Source: Micromonospora zamorensis
Lineage (GTDB): Bacteria; Actinomycetota; Actinomycetes; Mycobacteriales; Micromonosporaceae
DNA length: 64,000 nt
Assembly: GCF_900090275.1 (NCBI RefSeq)
Contig: NZ_LT607755.1
Location: forward strand, 372,001-436,000
Direction: 5' to 3'
This document shows positions 29,355-39,110 of this stretch, one piece after another (within the stretch, counting starts at the first letter, position 1; every line of letters begins with the position of its first letter). Below the pieces are notes generated by a model. That model saw only the letters and a list, made by a program, of their open reading frames with translations. It did no database searches and was not told the origin of the DNA. The translations under genes were made by a program, and so were the position numbers.

Positions 29355-30563
29355 ATGACATCGGTGGATGACGTCCGTCCGGCCAAGCCAGCGGCGAACC
29401 ATCCCGGCAAAGCTGTACACCGCCCCGGATGGCGAGGTGGGCCGCACAGGAGACCCGCCGACCCGACCACGGTCGTGGACTGCAGCGGGGTGGGCCCCGG
29501 CGGGATCACCCGCGTGCTCACCGAGATCACGCGGCACTGGCCCTCTGGGCGCCTCCGGCTGGTGGCCGTACCGTCAGGTTGGGACCCACCGGCCGGGTCG
29601 GCGGCGGACGTGGACGTGGTGAGCCGCCAGGCCGGCGATCGTGCCCGAGCCCTCGCGGCCGCCACCAACGCCCTGCGGAAGGCCACCAGCAGGACGAAGG
29701 CCGGATTGGTCACCGTTCTCTCGCTCAGCCCGTCGATCGCCGTCCTCGGCAGTCGGTTGCCGGTCACCACCGTCGTCCACGATCTCGCGTTCAAGCTCTG
29801 GCCGCACGGGCTGCCGTCCGCGGTGCGGCAGTACCGCCGGGCCAGTTACGGCACGGCGATCAACCGGTCGCGACGGCTGCTGTGCGTCAGCGCGCGCACC
29901 CGACACGATCTGCTCGGCGTCTACGGCGTGCCGGAGCACCGGACGGTCGTCTGGCAGCCCGGCAGCGACGTGCACGTCGCCCCCGGCGGGCCGCAGGCAC
30001 AGGTACGCGCCGCCGCCGCCGGCCGCCCGTACCTGGTGGTTGCCGGGCACGCCGAGCACAAGGGGGTCGAACTCGCCGTCGAGGCGCTGCCCGACATTTC
30101 CGGCCACGTGCTCGCGGTGCTCACCAGCGGGCAGCGGATCGAACGGTTCGAGGCGGCGGTCGCGGCGTCCCCGGCCGCCGACCGGGTGCTCCTGCTCGAC
30201 CAGCTGTCCGACGACGACTACGCCGCCACGATCGCCGGCGCCGCCGCCTTTCTCATGCCCAGCCACTTCGAGGGGTACGGGCTGCCCGCGGCCGAGGCGC
30301 TGCGGCTGGGCACCCCAACCGTGATCTCACCCGACCCCGCCTTGCACGAGGCGACCGACGGACGGGCCGTCCGCATGACGACCTGGACGGCCGGGGCGTT
30401 GGTGCGGGCCGTGACCGAGGCGACCGGTGCTCCCCGTCCGCCCGCCGGCGCGACCGGGCGATCCTGGCGGGAGGCGACGCTCCACCTCGCCGACCTGCTG
30501 GCGGCCGACAACGGGCACGACCGCCAGGCACCGGCCACCCGATCCATCCCTAGGCAGGTCTGA
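29355..30563 (+). CDS. Glycosyltransferase, GT-B (GT1/GT4-like)
   Basis: 402 residues from ATG 29355. The C-terminal domain has the retaining GT4 signature: VVAGHAEHKGVELAVEAL, then AFLMPSHFEGYGLPAAEALRLGTPTV, where Glu-x7-Glu (EGYGLPAAE) contacts the nucleotide-sugar donor. The N-terminal domain starts VVDCSGVGPGGITRVLTEI, with a glycine-rich acceptor loop. No signal peptide or membrane helix; it should act at the inner face of the membrane, adding a sugar to a lipid-linked glycan. It is first of four tightly packed genes (next gene 3 bp away). Confidence 0.85.
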   Translation: MTSVDDVRPAKPAANHPGKAVHRPGWRGGPHRRPADPTTVVDCSGVGPGGITRVLTEITRHWPSGRLRLVAVPSGWDPPAGSAADVDVVSRQAGDRARALAAATNALRKATSRTKAGLVTVLSLSPSIAVLGSRLPVTTVVHDLAFKLWPHGLPSAVRQYRRASYGTAINRSRRLLCVSARTRHDLLGVYGVPEHRTVVWQPGSDVHVAPGGPQAQVRAAAAGRPYLVVAGHAEHKGVELAVEALPDISGHVLAVLTSGQRIERFEAAVAASPAADRVLLLDQLSDDDYAATIAGAAAFLMPSHFEGYGLPAAEALRLGTPTVISPDPALHEATDGRAVRMTTWTAGALVRAVTEATGAPRPPAGATGRSWREATLHLADLLAADNGHDRQAPATRSIPRQV

Positions 30564-30566
30564 GTC

Positions 30567-31745
30567 GTGCGGATAGCCATGGTCCACTCGTCGTTCGCGA
30601 TCCGTGGTGGCGCCGAACAGTACGTCCGGAACCTCTCCGCCGCGCTGATGCAGCGCGGGCACGAGGTGCGCGTCTTCAGCGGCCCGTCAGCGCACAGCCT
30701 GCCGGACGACGTCCCGATCCGGCCCCGGGTCGCGGCCCGGCTGGGCCAGCCCGGTACGCGCACCGGCAAGGTCCTGACGCACCTGGGCGACCTGGTCGAC
30801 CCGACCGGGCTGCGGGTCGACGCGCTGCGTGACTTCGCGCCAGGCGTGGTGCACGTGCACAACTGGCAGGGTCTCGGCACCCTGCCGGTCGGCAGGCTGG
30901 TCCGCGCGTACCCGAGCGTGCACTCGGTCCACGACCACGCCGTCTGCGATCCGAACAACGCGCTCGGCAACCTGGGCCGTTCACCGGGCCTCGACCGGCT
31001 GCTGCGTCTGCGCTCGGGTTGGGTGATGCGGCGGTTGAGTCCGGCCGTGCTGCTCTTTCCCTCCGAGCGGACCCGGCGGCGTGTCCTGGGTAGCGCCCCC
31101 GGGGTCCGCCGGGTCACCGACCGGGTGGTGCCGCTGGCGATGCCGACGCCGCCCCGCTGCCGGGAGATGCCGTACGGAGGCCGCAACGTCTTCCTTTACC
31201 TCGGTGCTCTTGCCGCGCACAAGGGCCTCGACCTGCTGCTCGAAGCGTGGCGGGACGCGGGCTCGCCGACCGGGGGGACGCTGCTGATCGGCGGTGACGG
31301 CCCCCTGCGGGCCGAGGTCGAGCGGCTGGCCGAGGACATGCCGTCGGTCCGGTACCTCGGCCACCTCGACGAGGCGGGCAAGGAGGCTGCCTTCGCGTCG
31401 GCTGGTTGGCTGGTGTTTCCCAGCCGGGGCGCGGAGACATTCGGCCTGGTCTGCGCGGAGGCGCTGGTTGCGGGACGCCCAGTGATCGCCAACTCGATCG
31501 CCGCCCCGCCGATGGCCTCAGACGGGTCCGTTCTGCTCTTTCGCGAGCCCGAGGAACTGGCCGAGCTGTTGCGGCGCGCGGCCTCGATGCCGGACGGGGA
31601 GTACGACGCGATGACTGCCTCGGCCATCGAGGACGGGCGCCGGCTCGACTGGGATCGGCACGTCGACACCATCATTCAGAGCTACGAGTCGGTCATGGCG
31701 GCACCGGCCGACGGGCGGTCCTCCATCAGGGTGACCACGCGATGA
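30567..31745 (+). CDS. Glycosyltransferase family 4
   Basis: 392 residues from GTG 30567, three bases after the previous stop. GT-B fold: RIAMVHSSFAIRGGAEQYVRNL at the N-terminus is the classic GT4 acceptor-side loop; the C-terminal half has FLYLGALAAHKGLDLLLEAW, LLIGGDGPL and GAETFGLVCAEALVAGRPV with Glu-x7-Glu. SVHDHAVCDPNN in the linker resembles family members whose metal-free HD pair lies near the active site. It probably adds a hexose to a surface polysaccharide repeat unit. Its stop overlaps the next gene by ATGA. Confidence 0.88.
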   Translation: MRIAMVHSSFAIRGGAEQYVRNLSAALMQRGHEVRVFSGPSAHSLPDDVPIRPRVAARLGQPGTRTGKVLTHLGDLVDPTGLRVDALRDFAPGVVHVHNWQGLGTLPVGRLVRAYPSVHSVHDHAVCDPNNALGNLGRSPGLDRLLRLRSGWVMRRLSPAVLLFPSERTRRRVLGSAPGVRRVTDRVVPLAMPTPPRCREMPYGGRNVFLYLGALAAHKGLDLLLEAWRDAGSPTGGTLLIGGDGPLRAEVERLAEDMPSVRYLGHLDEAGKEAAFASAGWLVFPSRGAETFGLVCAEALVAGRPVIANSIAAPPMASDGSVLLFREPEELAELLRRAASMPDGEYDAMTASAIEDGRRLDWDRHVDTIIQSYESVMAAPADGRSSIRVTTR

Positions 31746-33223
31746 TGTCATGGATCGTCGGCCCAGCCGTCGCCCCGCCCCGCGGGCTGCCGCTCATCGG
31801 CGTACGCCTGTCCAGGCGGCTGGCCGTCGCCGGGACGGTCATCCTGCTCCTCGCGGTGGTGGCCTGTCTGCTGACCGGTCTGTCGCCGCTGCTGCCGATC
31901 TTCCTGGCGCTGCTCGCCCTCCTCGCGGTCAGTCCGGTGGTCGGCCTCGGTTATGCGCTGGTCGTGCTCAACACTCCGCTGGGCCTGTGGTTCCTCGGCG
32001 CGGAGGGGGTGGTCGGCGACGCTTTCGGTGGGCGGGACTATGCCCTCGGGCTCTCCGCCGCGGTGGTGGTGTGCGTGCTGTTCACGCTGACCGTCGTGCT
32101 GCATCGCTGGACTCGTCGCCAGCTCATCGGGGCGAGCGCCGCGCTGCTCGCCGTCGGGGTCTGGAGTCTGATCGGCTTCGCCCACCACGGTGTGGCGCAG
32201 ACCCTGGTTGGTGTCCGGCTCACCGTGCTGCCGGTACTGCTGCTCGTGGTGCTCTGCTCGCTCACCCGGCGGCAGGTGCTCCCCCTGATGACGGTGCTGG
32301 CGTGGGTGCTCATCGCGAACGCGGTGGCCAGCGTCGGCGAGCTCGCGGTCGGACCCGCCCGCCTCGTGCAGTGGGGCTTCGAGGAGGACACGGCCGTGAG
32401 GTACATCGGGGACACCTTCCGGGTGCCCGGGCTGACCTCGTTCAACGCCGAACTCGGCATGCTCGCCGGGGCGTACCTGCTGGGCTACGTGGCGCTGTGG
32501 CTGACGCCGATGGCGCGGCCGAAACGCTTGTCCTGGCACGCTGGCGCGGCCGCCAGCGTCCTCTGCCTCGTTCTGAGCACCAGTCGTTCCGGCGCGTTCC
32601 TGGTCGCCGGCGGGTTGGTCGCCGCTGTGGTGCTCAACCGGTCGGGCGGCGCCGCCGGACGTCGACGGGCCCGGATCGTCGGGTTGGGCGTGGTGGCAGC
32701 CGTCGTGGCCGGTTTCGTGGCGCTCGGGATGGCCGGCGCCAGCAGCCTCTTCCAACGGTTCGACGTGTGGGCGAAGCTCCTCGCCACCGACCTCCCGCTG
32801 TGGGGGCTGGGCATCGGCGGCGTCGGTGCCGCCACGACCTCGCGGGTGACCAGCAGCCAGCAGATCTTCATCGACAACTACTTCGTCAGCGTCGCCCTGC
32901 AGTTCGGCCCGGTGCTCGGAGTGGCCCTGGTGGCGGTGACCGGGTACCTGCTGTGGAAACTGTGGCGGCGTACCGCCGAACGACCCGGGTCGGTGCTCCT
33001 CGTCGCCCTGCTCGCCGGTCTCGCCTGTTCCTTCCTCGTCATCGAGGCGTGGGAGTACCCGGGGGGCATGATGTGCCTGGGCATCTTCGCCGCGTACGGG
33101 CGGCACCTCGACGCCGCCGGCCTGCCGCCCGACGGTGCGACGGATGCGACGGCCGAGCCCACCGCGGAACCGGCAGTGCCGCCGACCATCCCGACGACGA
33201 TCGATCGGCCCACTGCCCGATGA
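31742..33223 (+). CDS. O-antigen ligase/polymerase-like membrane protein (Wzy type), first set
   Basis: 493 residues starting MMSW at ATG 31742, overlapping the previous stop by ATGA. Ten to twelve membrane helices with a large central external loop, the layout of O-antigen ligase/Wzy proteins (PF04932-type). The stretch TFRVPGLTSFNAELGMLAG and the Arg in STSRSGAFLVAGG match the conserved S-R-S/G-x helix start of this family. It should polymerise or ligate undecaprenyl-linked glycan on the outer face. It overlaps the flippase-like gene by ATGA. A second Wzy-like gene is at 40309. Confidence 0.75.
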   Translation: MMSWIVGPAVAPPRGLPLIGVRLSRRLAVAGTVILLLAVVACLLTGLSPLLPIFLALLALLAVSPVVGLGYALVVLNTPLGLWFLGAEGVVGDAFGGRDYALGLSAAVVVCVLFTLTVVLHRWTRRQLIGASAALLAVGVWSLIGFAHHGVAQTLVGVRLTVLPVLLLVVLCSLTRRQVLPLMTVLAWVLIANAVASVGELAVGPARLVQWGFEEDTAVRYIGDTFRVPGLTSFNAELGMLAGAYLLGYVALWLTPMARPKRLSWHAGAAASVLCLVLSTSRSGAFLVAGGLVAAVVLNRSGGAAGRRRARIVGLGVVAAVVAGFVALGMAGASSLFQRFDVWAKLLATDLPLWGLGIGGVGAATTSRVTSSQQIFIDNYFVSVALQFGPVLGVALVAVTGYLLWKLWRRTAERPGSVLLVALLAGLACSFLVIEAWEYPGGMMCLGIFAAYGRHLDAAGLPPDGATDATAEPTAEPAVPPTIPTTIDRPTAR

Positions 33224-34452
33224 TCCGGATGGCCCTCGGCCTGGGGCGGCGGTTGCAGCAGTCTCAACTGTCGGTGCAGGCGCTCGCTCGGCTGAGCAGC
33301 GTCGTGATCTTCCTCCTGGCTTCCTGGGCGGACACCGAGCGGCTGGCCCTCGTCGCGCTTCAGGGCACGCTGCTCGCACTGCCATACACGCTGATGGAGT
33401 CGCTGGTGGGCCGGCCCCTCTCCGCCGGCCTGGTGCCCGACAACTGGTCCCCGGAATCCTGGGCCCGCCGGGTCGCCGCGGTCACGATGCTGCCCGTCGC
33501 CATGGCTGCCTTCCTCGCCGCCTCCGTCGCGCTACCCGGCATCAGCATTGGCGACCGCCTGTTCATGATCGCGCCGGTGGTGCTACAGCTACCGCTGGAG
33601 GCGCTGTTCTGGTCCACCGCGCGCCGCCGGTCGTCGCAGCGCGCGAATCTGATACTGCAGCTCGTGGCGGTTGGCACCATCCTCACCGGGCTGGCGTTCG
33701 CCGCGACGGGTGTCCGCGTCGACGTGGCCGCCGTGCCGGCCCAGGTGGCCGTCCTCGCCTGGGTGCTGCTGACCGCCGCACGGGCGGTACCGGGCCTGAC
33801 CCGGCCCGGGCTGTGGGCGAGTGTCCGCGTCGGCTCCGCGTACTGCGGCGCGGCCATCGTGGACCTGGCCTACGCCTTGGCTCTCCCGTCCATCGCCGGC
33901 GCGGTGGCCGGCCAGACCGCCGTTGTCGTGCTGCGCGCCCTGGACCTGGCCTTCGGGCCGTTCCACGTCGCGCTGTCGGCGAGCACCCGCGAGGACATCA
34001 TCGCCGGTCGGGACACGCGCTGGCGGACCGGCACCCGTGCCGCCGCGGTCGTGGCGCTGCTGCTGGTCTCGGCGACGGTGCTCGCCAGCGAACGGCTCCG
34101 CGACCTGCTCGCCGCCGATCTGGCCGCGGTCGGCACGACAGTCGTGGCTGTCTACTGCGGATATAAGGCAGTCCTGGCGGTGGCCACCTGGCTGGCGACG
34201 CGACACATGATCTGGTCGCCGTCTCGGCGGTTCCTGATCTCCGCGGTCGGCTCCCGGGCGATCGCCTTCGGTGGGCTCGCCGCGTCGGCCGTCTGGGTCG
34301 ACGCGGTGGGCGGCTTAGCCCTGCAGTTGTTGCTGTGCGAGGCTCTGGTGGTGTGCTGGTTCCTCGGCCGGATGCGGCTGACCCGGCCGACACCGCCGAG
34401 TGGCCCCGCCGACCGAGCCGACATTCCCGCCGCCAGCTCGGTGGGCTCCTAG
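33220..34452 (+). CDS. Polysaccharide flippase-like membrane protein (Wzx/MATE type), first set
   Basis: 410 residues from ATG 33220, coupled by ATGA to the preceding Wzy-like gene. About twelve hydrophobic helices without soluble domains and the layout of an oligosaccharide flippase, but sequence hallmarks of the family are weak; the call relies on topology and position after glycosyltransferases and a polymerase. The hydrophilic tail (PTPPSGPADRADIPAASS) is cytoplasmic. It converges on the beta-helix gene with only 19 bp between stops. Confidence 0.55.
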   Translation: MIRMALGLGRRLQQSQLSVQALARLSSVVIFLLASWADTERLALVALQGTLLALPYTLMESLVGRPLSAGLVPDNWSPESWARRVAAVTMLPVAMAAFLAASVALPGISIGDRLFMIAPVVLQLPLEALFWSTARRRSSQRANLILQLVAVGTILTGLAFAATGVRVDVAAVPAQVAVLAWVLLTAARAVPGLTRPGLWASVRVGSAYCGAAIVDLAYALALPSIAGAVAGQTAVVVLRALDLAFGPFHVALSASTREDIIAGRDTRWRTGTRAAAVVALLLVSATVLASERLRDLLAADLAAVGTTVVAVYCGYKAVLAVATWLATRHMIWSPSRRFLISAVGSRAIAFGGLAASAVWVDAVGGLALQLLLCEALVVCWFLGRMRLTRPTPPSGPADRADIPAASSVGS

Positions 34453-34471
34453 CCTCTGCCCAGGCGAGCGG

Positions 34472-35851
34472 TCACGATTCGCTTGCCAACACCTGGATTG
34501 CCCCGTTGCGGAACCTCGCGCAGAGTTGGGTCTGACCGTCGACGGTGCGGGCGAACAGGCGCACCGAGTCTTCACCCGGAGGGGCGGGGTCGGTCTGGGC
34601 CCGCAGGTCGAAGGCGGGATGGATCACCAGGTTCTTCTCCGGATGGCCAAGGCCCTGGGTGATCTCCACCTGCGTGGTGCGGGCTGGTGTGCCGATCCAG
34701 CCCTGGCCGGATCCGGGGACCACCTGGCCGTCCTCGTCCCTGACGCCGGGCTGCGACAGACTAATCCGTACGGTCGACAGCCCCCGGTCGGCCCCGAAAT
34801 CCACCGCTGCCGTGCCGCAGTTGATGACCTTGCTCTCGACGAGGCAGCCAGATGGTTCGTCCGGCTGGACCCCCGGCACGAACTGCACGCCGATCTCCGG
34901 GTGGGGATCGATGTTGTTGTAGCCGAGCACCACTCCGCCCAGCCAGCGACAGTCGTTTCGGGAGATCCGTACGCCCACCCCACCGTTCAGGTCGGCGTAG
35001 CAGTTCATGCAGCCGATGCCGGTCGCCGCCAGGTCGAACGCGAGGTCCTGCCGGATGCCCCAGGCGTGGCAGTTGACCATCAGCGTTCCCTTGGACTCGC
35101 CGCTGAGTCGAAAGCCGGCGGCCCCGTTCTCGAAGGCCAGGCAGTTGAGGAACATCGAGTCGTGGGGACCCTGGAAGTTGACGCCGTGGCCGTCGTTGTC
35201 GTGCGTACGCACGGCCGTGATCCGGGCCTCCATCTGATGCGACGGCGTGGGAAGCGCGCCGGTCGGCCCCCACTCGCTGACAATGCCGTCGTTGCGGCAG
35301 TTGAAGACGATCACCTCGGTGAGCTCGTAGCCGTAGCCGTAGACCCGCAATCCGTAGCCGGCCCTCTGGTTTTGGCTCTTGTTCCCGTCGAGGGTCAGGT
35401 CGCGGACGCTGAACAGGGTGATGCCCGCCTCGGGAGCGGTGCCGGTGAGCCGGGCGAAGTTCTCTGACTCGAGGATCGCCGAGTTCGCGCCGGCGCGCAG
35501 CCGCAGGATCGTCGAGTCGCCGCCGGAGCCGCGCAGGTGCACCCGCGAGTACAGGGTGAGCCGGCGTGTCACGTAAACGCCGGGCGGGAAGAACACGATT
35601 CCACCGCTGGCGCGTACATGGTCGATGGCGGCCTGGAGCGCGTCGGTGTCGTCCGTCGCGCCGTCGCCCCGGGCCCCGTGGTCGTGGACGTTGGTCACCG
35701 CGCCGTCGCCGGACGAGAGACCGTTCGCGGCGGCGGCGCCACCCAGCGCTGCGGTACCCACCCCGGCGGCGACCGCGCCACCCCGAAGCAGGGCGGTGCG
35801 TCGCGTGACAGCCGCAGCGTAGAGTCGTACGGCCCTGCCTTCGTCGGCCAT
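34472..35851 (-). CDS. Tat-exported right-handed beta-helix protein (pectate-lyase-3-like)
   Basis: 459 residues from ATG 35851, with GGAGGGGGA just upstream. A twin-arginine signal (VTRRTALLRGGAVAAGVGTA) precedes VTNVHDHGARGDGATDDTDALQAAID, the hallmark start of pectate_lyase_3/GH28-like beta-helix proteins, then repeated short strands with NCRNDG, FENGAAGFRLSG and NCHAWGI turns. Such proteins often depolymerise or trim surface polysaccharide. Substrate and catalytic residues are not assigned. Its place at the end of the first polysaccharide set suggests it acts on that polymer. It runs against the surrounding glycan genes. Confidence 0.85.
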   Translation of the reverse strand: MADEGRAVRLYAAAVTRRTALLRGGAVAAGVGTAALGGAAAANGLSSGDGAVTNVHDHGARGDGATDDTDALQAAIDHVRASGGIVFFPPGVYVTRRLTLYSRVHLRGSGGDSTILRLRAGANSAILESENFARLTGTAPEAGITLFSVRDLTLDGNKSQNQRAGYGLRVYGYGYELTEVIVFNCRNDGIVSEWGPTGALPTPSHQMEARITAVRTHDNDGHGVNFQGPHDSMFLNCLAFENGAAGFRLSGESKGTLMVNCHAWGIRQDLAFDLAATGIGCMNCYADLNGGVGVRISRNDCRWLGGVVLGYNNIDPHPEIGVQFVPGVQPDEPSGCLVESKVINCGTAAVDFGADRGLSTVRISLSQPGVRDEDGQVVPGSGQGWIGTPARTTQVEITQGLGHPEKNLVIHPAFDLRAQTDPAPPGEDSVRLFARTVDGQTQLCARFRNGAIQVLASES

Positions 35852-36189
35852 GGCTCCCCCTCCGCCTGCCTCGGTGGACGATGATCCCACGTGGAGGGTG
35901 TGGCCGGACAGGCAGTGCCCGCCCACGCGACAGGCCCCGGTCCGCGACCGCATGGCAGGCGGTCAAGGGAATCCCATTGTTTGGAGCCACTCCGCCTTGG
36001 CTGGGACGCAACTGCTGGACAACTCGAACGGCCAAGGCGAGCCGGGAGAGACAGTGAGGTTGTGGCGTGCTCTCCGAGCCTCGTGCTTCTCTTCTCCAGG
36101 ACGGCAGGCCCCCGGAGTAGTCCGCGAATGTCCTGTTTGGTCTGATCTTGTTCTGGGGGCCCGTGCCCGGATGAGGAGCGAGCGCCGGG

Positions 36190-36330
36190 GTGGGTCACGC
36201 CGCCGCTGTCTCCATCGGTGCCGATTCGCCGTCTTCGGGCTTGCTGGACCGGTTTGCGCAGGTCGCTGACCCTCGTGCAGCAGCGTCACGCCCACCGGGG
36301 AGAACACACCTGACGGCATGCAATTTCGTT
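36190..36330 (+). mobile_element. Possible ISAs1-type transposase remnant
   Basis: A short frame reads SGLLDRFAQVADPRAA, which resembles the N-terminus of ISAs1-family (DDE_Tnp_1-associated) transposases; the homology then fades. It lies in the 610-bp gap 35852-36461. The first half of that gap shows no gene or clear signal beyond the promoter of the beta-helix gene. Confidence 0.35.
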
Positions 36331-36461
36331 GCCCGGCCGGTAGCCGTCGGCAAGGCGGCGGCTCCACCAACCGGGACGCGGTGGGCAGAACGGATCCGGG
36401 GCCGTGCATAGAGCCCATCGGGCGATTGCGGGTCACGCAGCGTTCCGGTAGAAAATGCCAG

Positions 36462-36693
36462 CGGCCGTACTTCGTCGAGAAGTTCTCGGCCGAGTACCCG
36501 ACCTACGCGGCTCGCCACCGCGTACCCGTCGGGCTCACCGGGCTCGCGCAGCGTCAGTGGCCTGCGCGGCGACACCCCGATCTCCGACCGGGCGCGGTTC
36601 GACAACTACTACGTCGAGAACTGGTCGCTCTGGCTGGACATCAAAGTGCTGCTGCGGACGGTCGCGGAGGTCTTCCGTGGTGGTGGTCGCTGA
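36462..36693 (+). pseudogene. Fragment of a polyprenyl-phosphate sugar transferase, frameshifted
   Basis: The translation RPYFVEKFSAEYPTYAARH..VGLTGLAQ and, one base out of frame, VSGLRGDTPISDRARFDNYY..NWSLWLDIK..LRTVAEVF match the last 76 or so residues of the intact sugar transferase at 48712-50187, but on the opposite strand. A single inserted base near 36552 breaks the frame. Only the C-terminus remains, so it is not functional. It marks the left edge of the second polysaccharide set. Confidence 0.9.
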
Positions 36694-36856
36694 GCGGTTC
36701 CACCGGGGCGCTCGGTGCGTCAGGTTCGGCATGGTGCACGACGATCTCGGGTGTGAGGAGTTCGGAAGGCGTTCAGTCAGTTCGATACTGGCTCACGCAA
36801 CGAGGCCGATCGGGTCGGCCACGGCAACACGTACCGCTAGGACTGGAGGTTCCGTA

Positions 36857-38023
36857 GTGCAGTACTCTCTGCCCGTGTCTGGCCTGTTGAAGCAACAAAG
36901 CGTGCGTGGCACGGGGCCCCGAGCCGGTGGCGACACGGCGCTCGGCACCGCGGTCAACGACGCCGTAACAGCGCGATACGCGATCTCGCAGCCGGCCGTT
37001 CTCCATGTGACCCAGGCTTTCGGCGCCGGAGTCGCGACGGCGATGGCGCAGTATGCAGCCTCCCTGCCTGAGCTGAAGCACGAGGCACTCGTCTCTGCCC
37101 GGGACGAGGTGGTCTCAAGCCAGATCATGGATCCCTTCGCGCAGGTCACGATCCTCGAAAACCTCGGCGAACTCTCGCGGCGTTACCGTCGTCTGGAGAG
37201 CACGTCCGAAGTCATTCACTGCCACTCTTCCTGGGCTGGTGTAGCGGTACGCACGGCCAAGCGCCCGTCCGGCGCGCGCATCGTTTACAGTCCGCACGCC
37301 CTCGCGTACAGCGCCAAACGTTGGTATGAGGTGCGATCTTGGACGCGTGCGATGGAATGGGCACTGCGTGGGCGGGCGGATGCCTATGGCGCCGTGAGCA
37401 GCCACGAGGCCGATCAACTCAAGAGGCTCGGGATACCCGGTTCGAAGATCACCATCGTCCGCCATTTCCTTCCGGTTCCTGAGCAGGTCGAGCCGAGGAC
37501 GCCCGATGCGGTCGTCACGGTCGGCCGTGTCTGCACCCAGAAGAACCCTGCGTTCTTCGCCGAGGCGGCCAAGCGGTTGGCCGGTACCGTCGGGCCGGAC
37601 GGCAGGCCGCTACGGTTCTTCTGGATCGGTGCCGGCGACGAGAAGTACACCCGCCTGCTGCAAGAGTCTGGAGTAACGGTTACGGGCTGGATGGACCGCG
37701 ACGCCCTGATGCGGTTCATCAAGGAACGGGCAGTCGTTCTCGTGCACGGCGCACATTATGAAGCAGGGGCCCCGCTCGCTCTCCTTGAGGCAATGAGCGT
37801 AGGAGTCCCGGTCGTGGCGCGCCGTATCCCGAGCGTGGCCGATATCACTTCGATACCTCTTGTCGAGGACGCGCGCCAGGCGGCAACAGCAGTCCAGGAC
37901 CTTTTGGCCACCGGTGGTCTCGACCAACTCGCGGAAGCGTGCCGCCGGGAGGTTCGTGAAAGGTTCAGCCTCGCAGCTCAGCGCAGCGCCTTGGCAGAGT
38001 TGTATCAACTCAGCACGACATGA
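36857..38023 (+). CDS. Glycosyltransferase, GT-B (GT4-like)
   Basis: 388 residues from GTG 36857, seven bases after GGAGG (36845-36849); upstream in-frame starts run through the pseudogene. N-terminal half: VLHVTQAFGAGVATAMAQYAA and VIHCHSSWAGVAVRTAKR with the acceptor-domain HCHS motif; C-terminal half: AVVTVGRVCTQKNPAFFAEAAKRL, FFWIGAGDEKYTRLL and HGAHYEAGAPLALLEAMSVGVPVV. The usual Glu-x7-Glu appears with one extra residue. Cytoplasmic. It overlaps the next frame by a few bases. Codon use looks less extreme in GC than in the housekeeping genes, consistent with transfer. Confidence 0.85.
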   Translation: MQYSLPVSGLLKQQSVRGTGPRAGGDTALGTAVNDAVTARYAISQPAVLHVTQAFGAGVATAMAQYAASLPELKHEALVSARDEVVSSQIMDPFAQVTILENLGELSRRYRRLESTSEVIHCHSSWAGVAVRTAKRPSGARIVYSPHALAYSAKRWYEVRSWTRAMEWALRGRADAYGAVSSHEADQLKRLGIPGSKITIVRHFLPVPEQVEPRTPDAVVTVGRVCTQKNPAFFAEAAKRLAGTVGPDGRPLRFFWIGAGDEKYTRLLQESGVTVTGWMDRDALMRFIKERAVVLVHGAHYEAGAPLALLEAMSVGVPVVARRIPSVADITSIPLVEDARQAATAVQDLLATGGLDQLAEACRREVRERFSLAAQRSALAELYQLSTT

Positions 38024-38112
38024 GCGCGATGGAATCCCCGCGGCCATGGCCTTACCTCCCGCCGTCTCACACCGTGACGCGGCCTAGTTTCGGAAATCGA
38101 GGAGAACCGAGG

Positions 38113-39105
38113 ATGGCTGACTCGCGCCCTGGCAGCGAGCCGGGCTATGACATAGTCATCGTTCACTACAGGAACGTGGCCCAGGTGACCGAGCTGGTCG
38201 GCCAGATCCGCGGTTGGTCGCACGCTCCCCGGCACGTCGTTGTCGTCGACAACAGCGGGGAGTTTGCGGCCGCACCCGCCGCGCTCAGGGCGGTCGGTGT
38301 TGACGTGGTGAACTCCCCGGGAAACCCGGGCTACGCCGCGGCAGTCAACGCCGGGCTTCGCTACCTGCACAACTCCGGATCCGAGCACGTCCTCCTGGCG
38401 ACGCAGGACGCGTCCGCGTCGCCGGTCGCGGTCGAGAGTCTGCTGCGCTGCCTGCAGGCACATCCCGAGGCCGGAGTCGCCGCGCCGCTGCTGCTCTTCC
38501 GGTCGAACCCGGAACAGGTGTTCTCCGCCGGCGGGATGCTCGACGCCAAGGGGCGTACCTATCACGGCGGGTACCGCGCCGCGGCCAGCCAATGGGTCGG
38601 CCAACCGGACTTCGACGTTGCCTGGGCGGACGGAGCCTTCCTGCTGGTACGTAAGAGCGCGCTTGAGGCGGTCGGCCACCTGCGGGAGGACTTTTTCCTC
38701 TATTTCGAGGAGGTCGAGTTTCAGCTGCGGCTGCGCCTGCAGGGGTGGACGGTGCGCCTCGTGCCCAATGCGGTATGCGCCCAGGAGCCGGGCAACTACA
38801 CGCCATACCTCCGCGTCCGCAATCGGATCCTGTTCCTCTCGATCTTTCCGCACTACTTCGACCTGCGACTCCGGTTCAGCCTGCTGGACTTCGTCCGTAC
38901 CTGCGCCATCGCGATCCGGAACCGGCGGCTGAGCGGGATCCTCTGGGCGTGGCGCGGGCTGCAGGACGGGCGCAAGGGGATCGGTGGAAAACCCCCGTCG
39001 TCCCCGTTCAGGGGCGAGCGGAACGCGGCCGGCCGGCCGGTCGGCGCCGATTTCCCGGTTGAGCGTGAAACGGCAAGTGCCCAGAGTCAGCGCGGGGAGG
39101 CGTAG
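38113..39105 (+). CDS. Glycosyltransferase family 2 (rhamnosyltransferase-like)
   Basis: 330 residues from ATG 38113, eight bases after GAGGAG; an ATG at 38020 overlaps the previous stop but would add 31 residues unlike GT2. GT-A fold: YDIVIVHYRNVAQVTEL, HVVVVDNSGEF, NSPGNPGYAAAVNAGLRYL, then WADGAFLLVRKSALEAVGHLREDFFLYFEEVEFQLRLR, the 'FFLYFEDVD' acid motif of rhamnosyltransferases in this family. It probably transfers a deoxyhexose to a lipid-linked glycan. The residual rml fragments near 48.3 kb fit a former rhamnose-containing polymer. Confidence 0.87.
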   Translation: MADSRPGSEPGYDIVIVHYRNVAQVTELVGQIRGWSHAPRHVVVVDNSGEFAAAPAALRAVGVDVVNSPGNPGYAAAVNAGLRYLHNSGSEHVLLATQDASASPVAVESLLRCLQAHPEAGVAAPLLLFRSNPEQVFSAGGMLDAKGRTYHGGYRAAASQWVGQPDFDVAWADGAFLLVRKSALEAVGHLREDFFLYFEEVEFQLRLRLQGWTVRLVPNAVCAQEPGNYTPYLRVRNRILFLSIFPHYFDLRLRFSLLDFVRTCAIAIRNRRLSGILWAWRGLQDGRKGIGGKPPSSPFRGERNAAGRPVGADFPVERETASAQSQRGEA

Positions 39106-39110
39106 GCCAA

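Noticed and set aside
38020..38112. ATG 38020 as start of the GT2 gene because it overlaps the previous stop
   Set aside because: The extra 31 residues do not resemble GT2 enzymes and ATG 38113 has a clear ribosome site.
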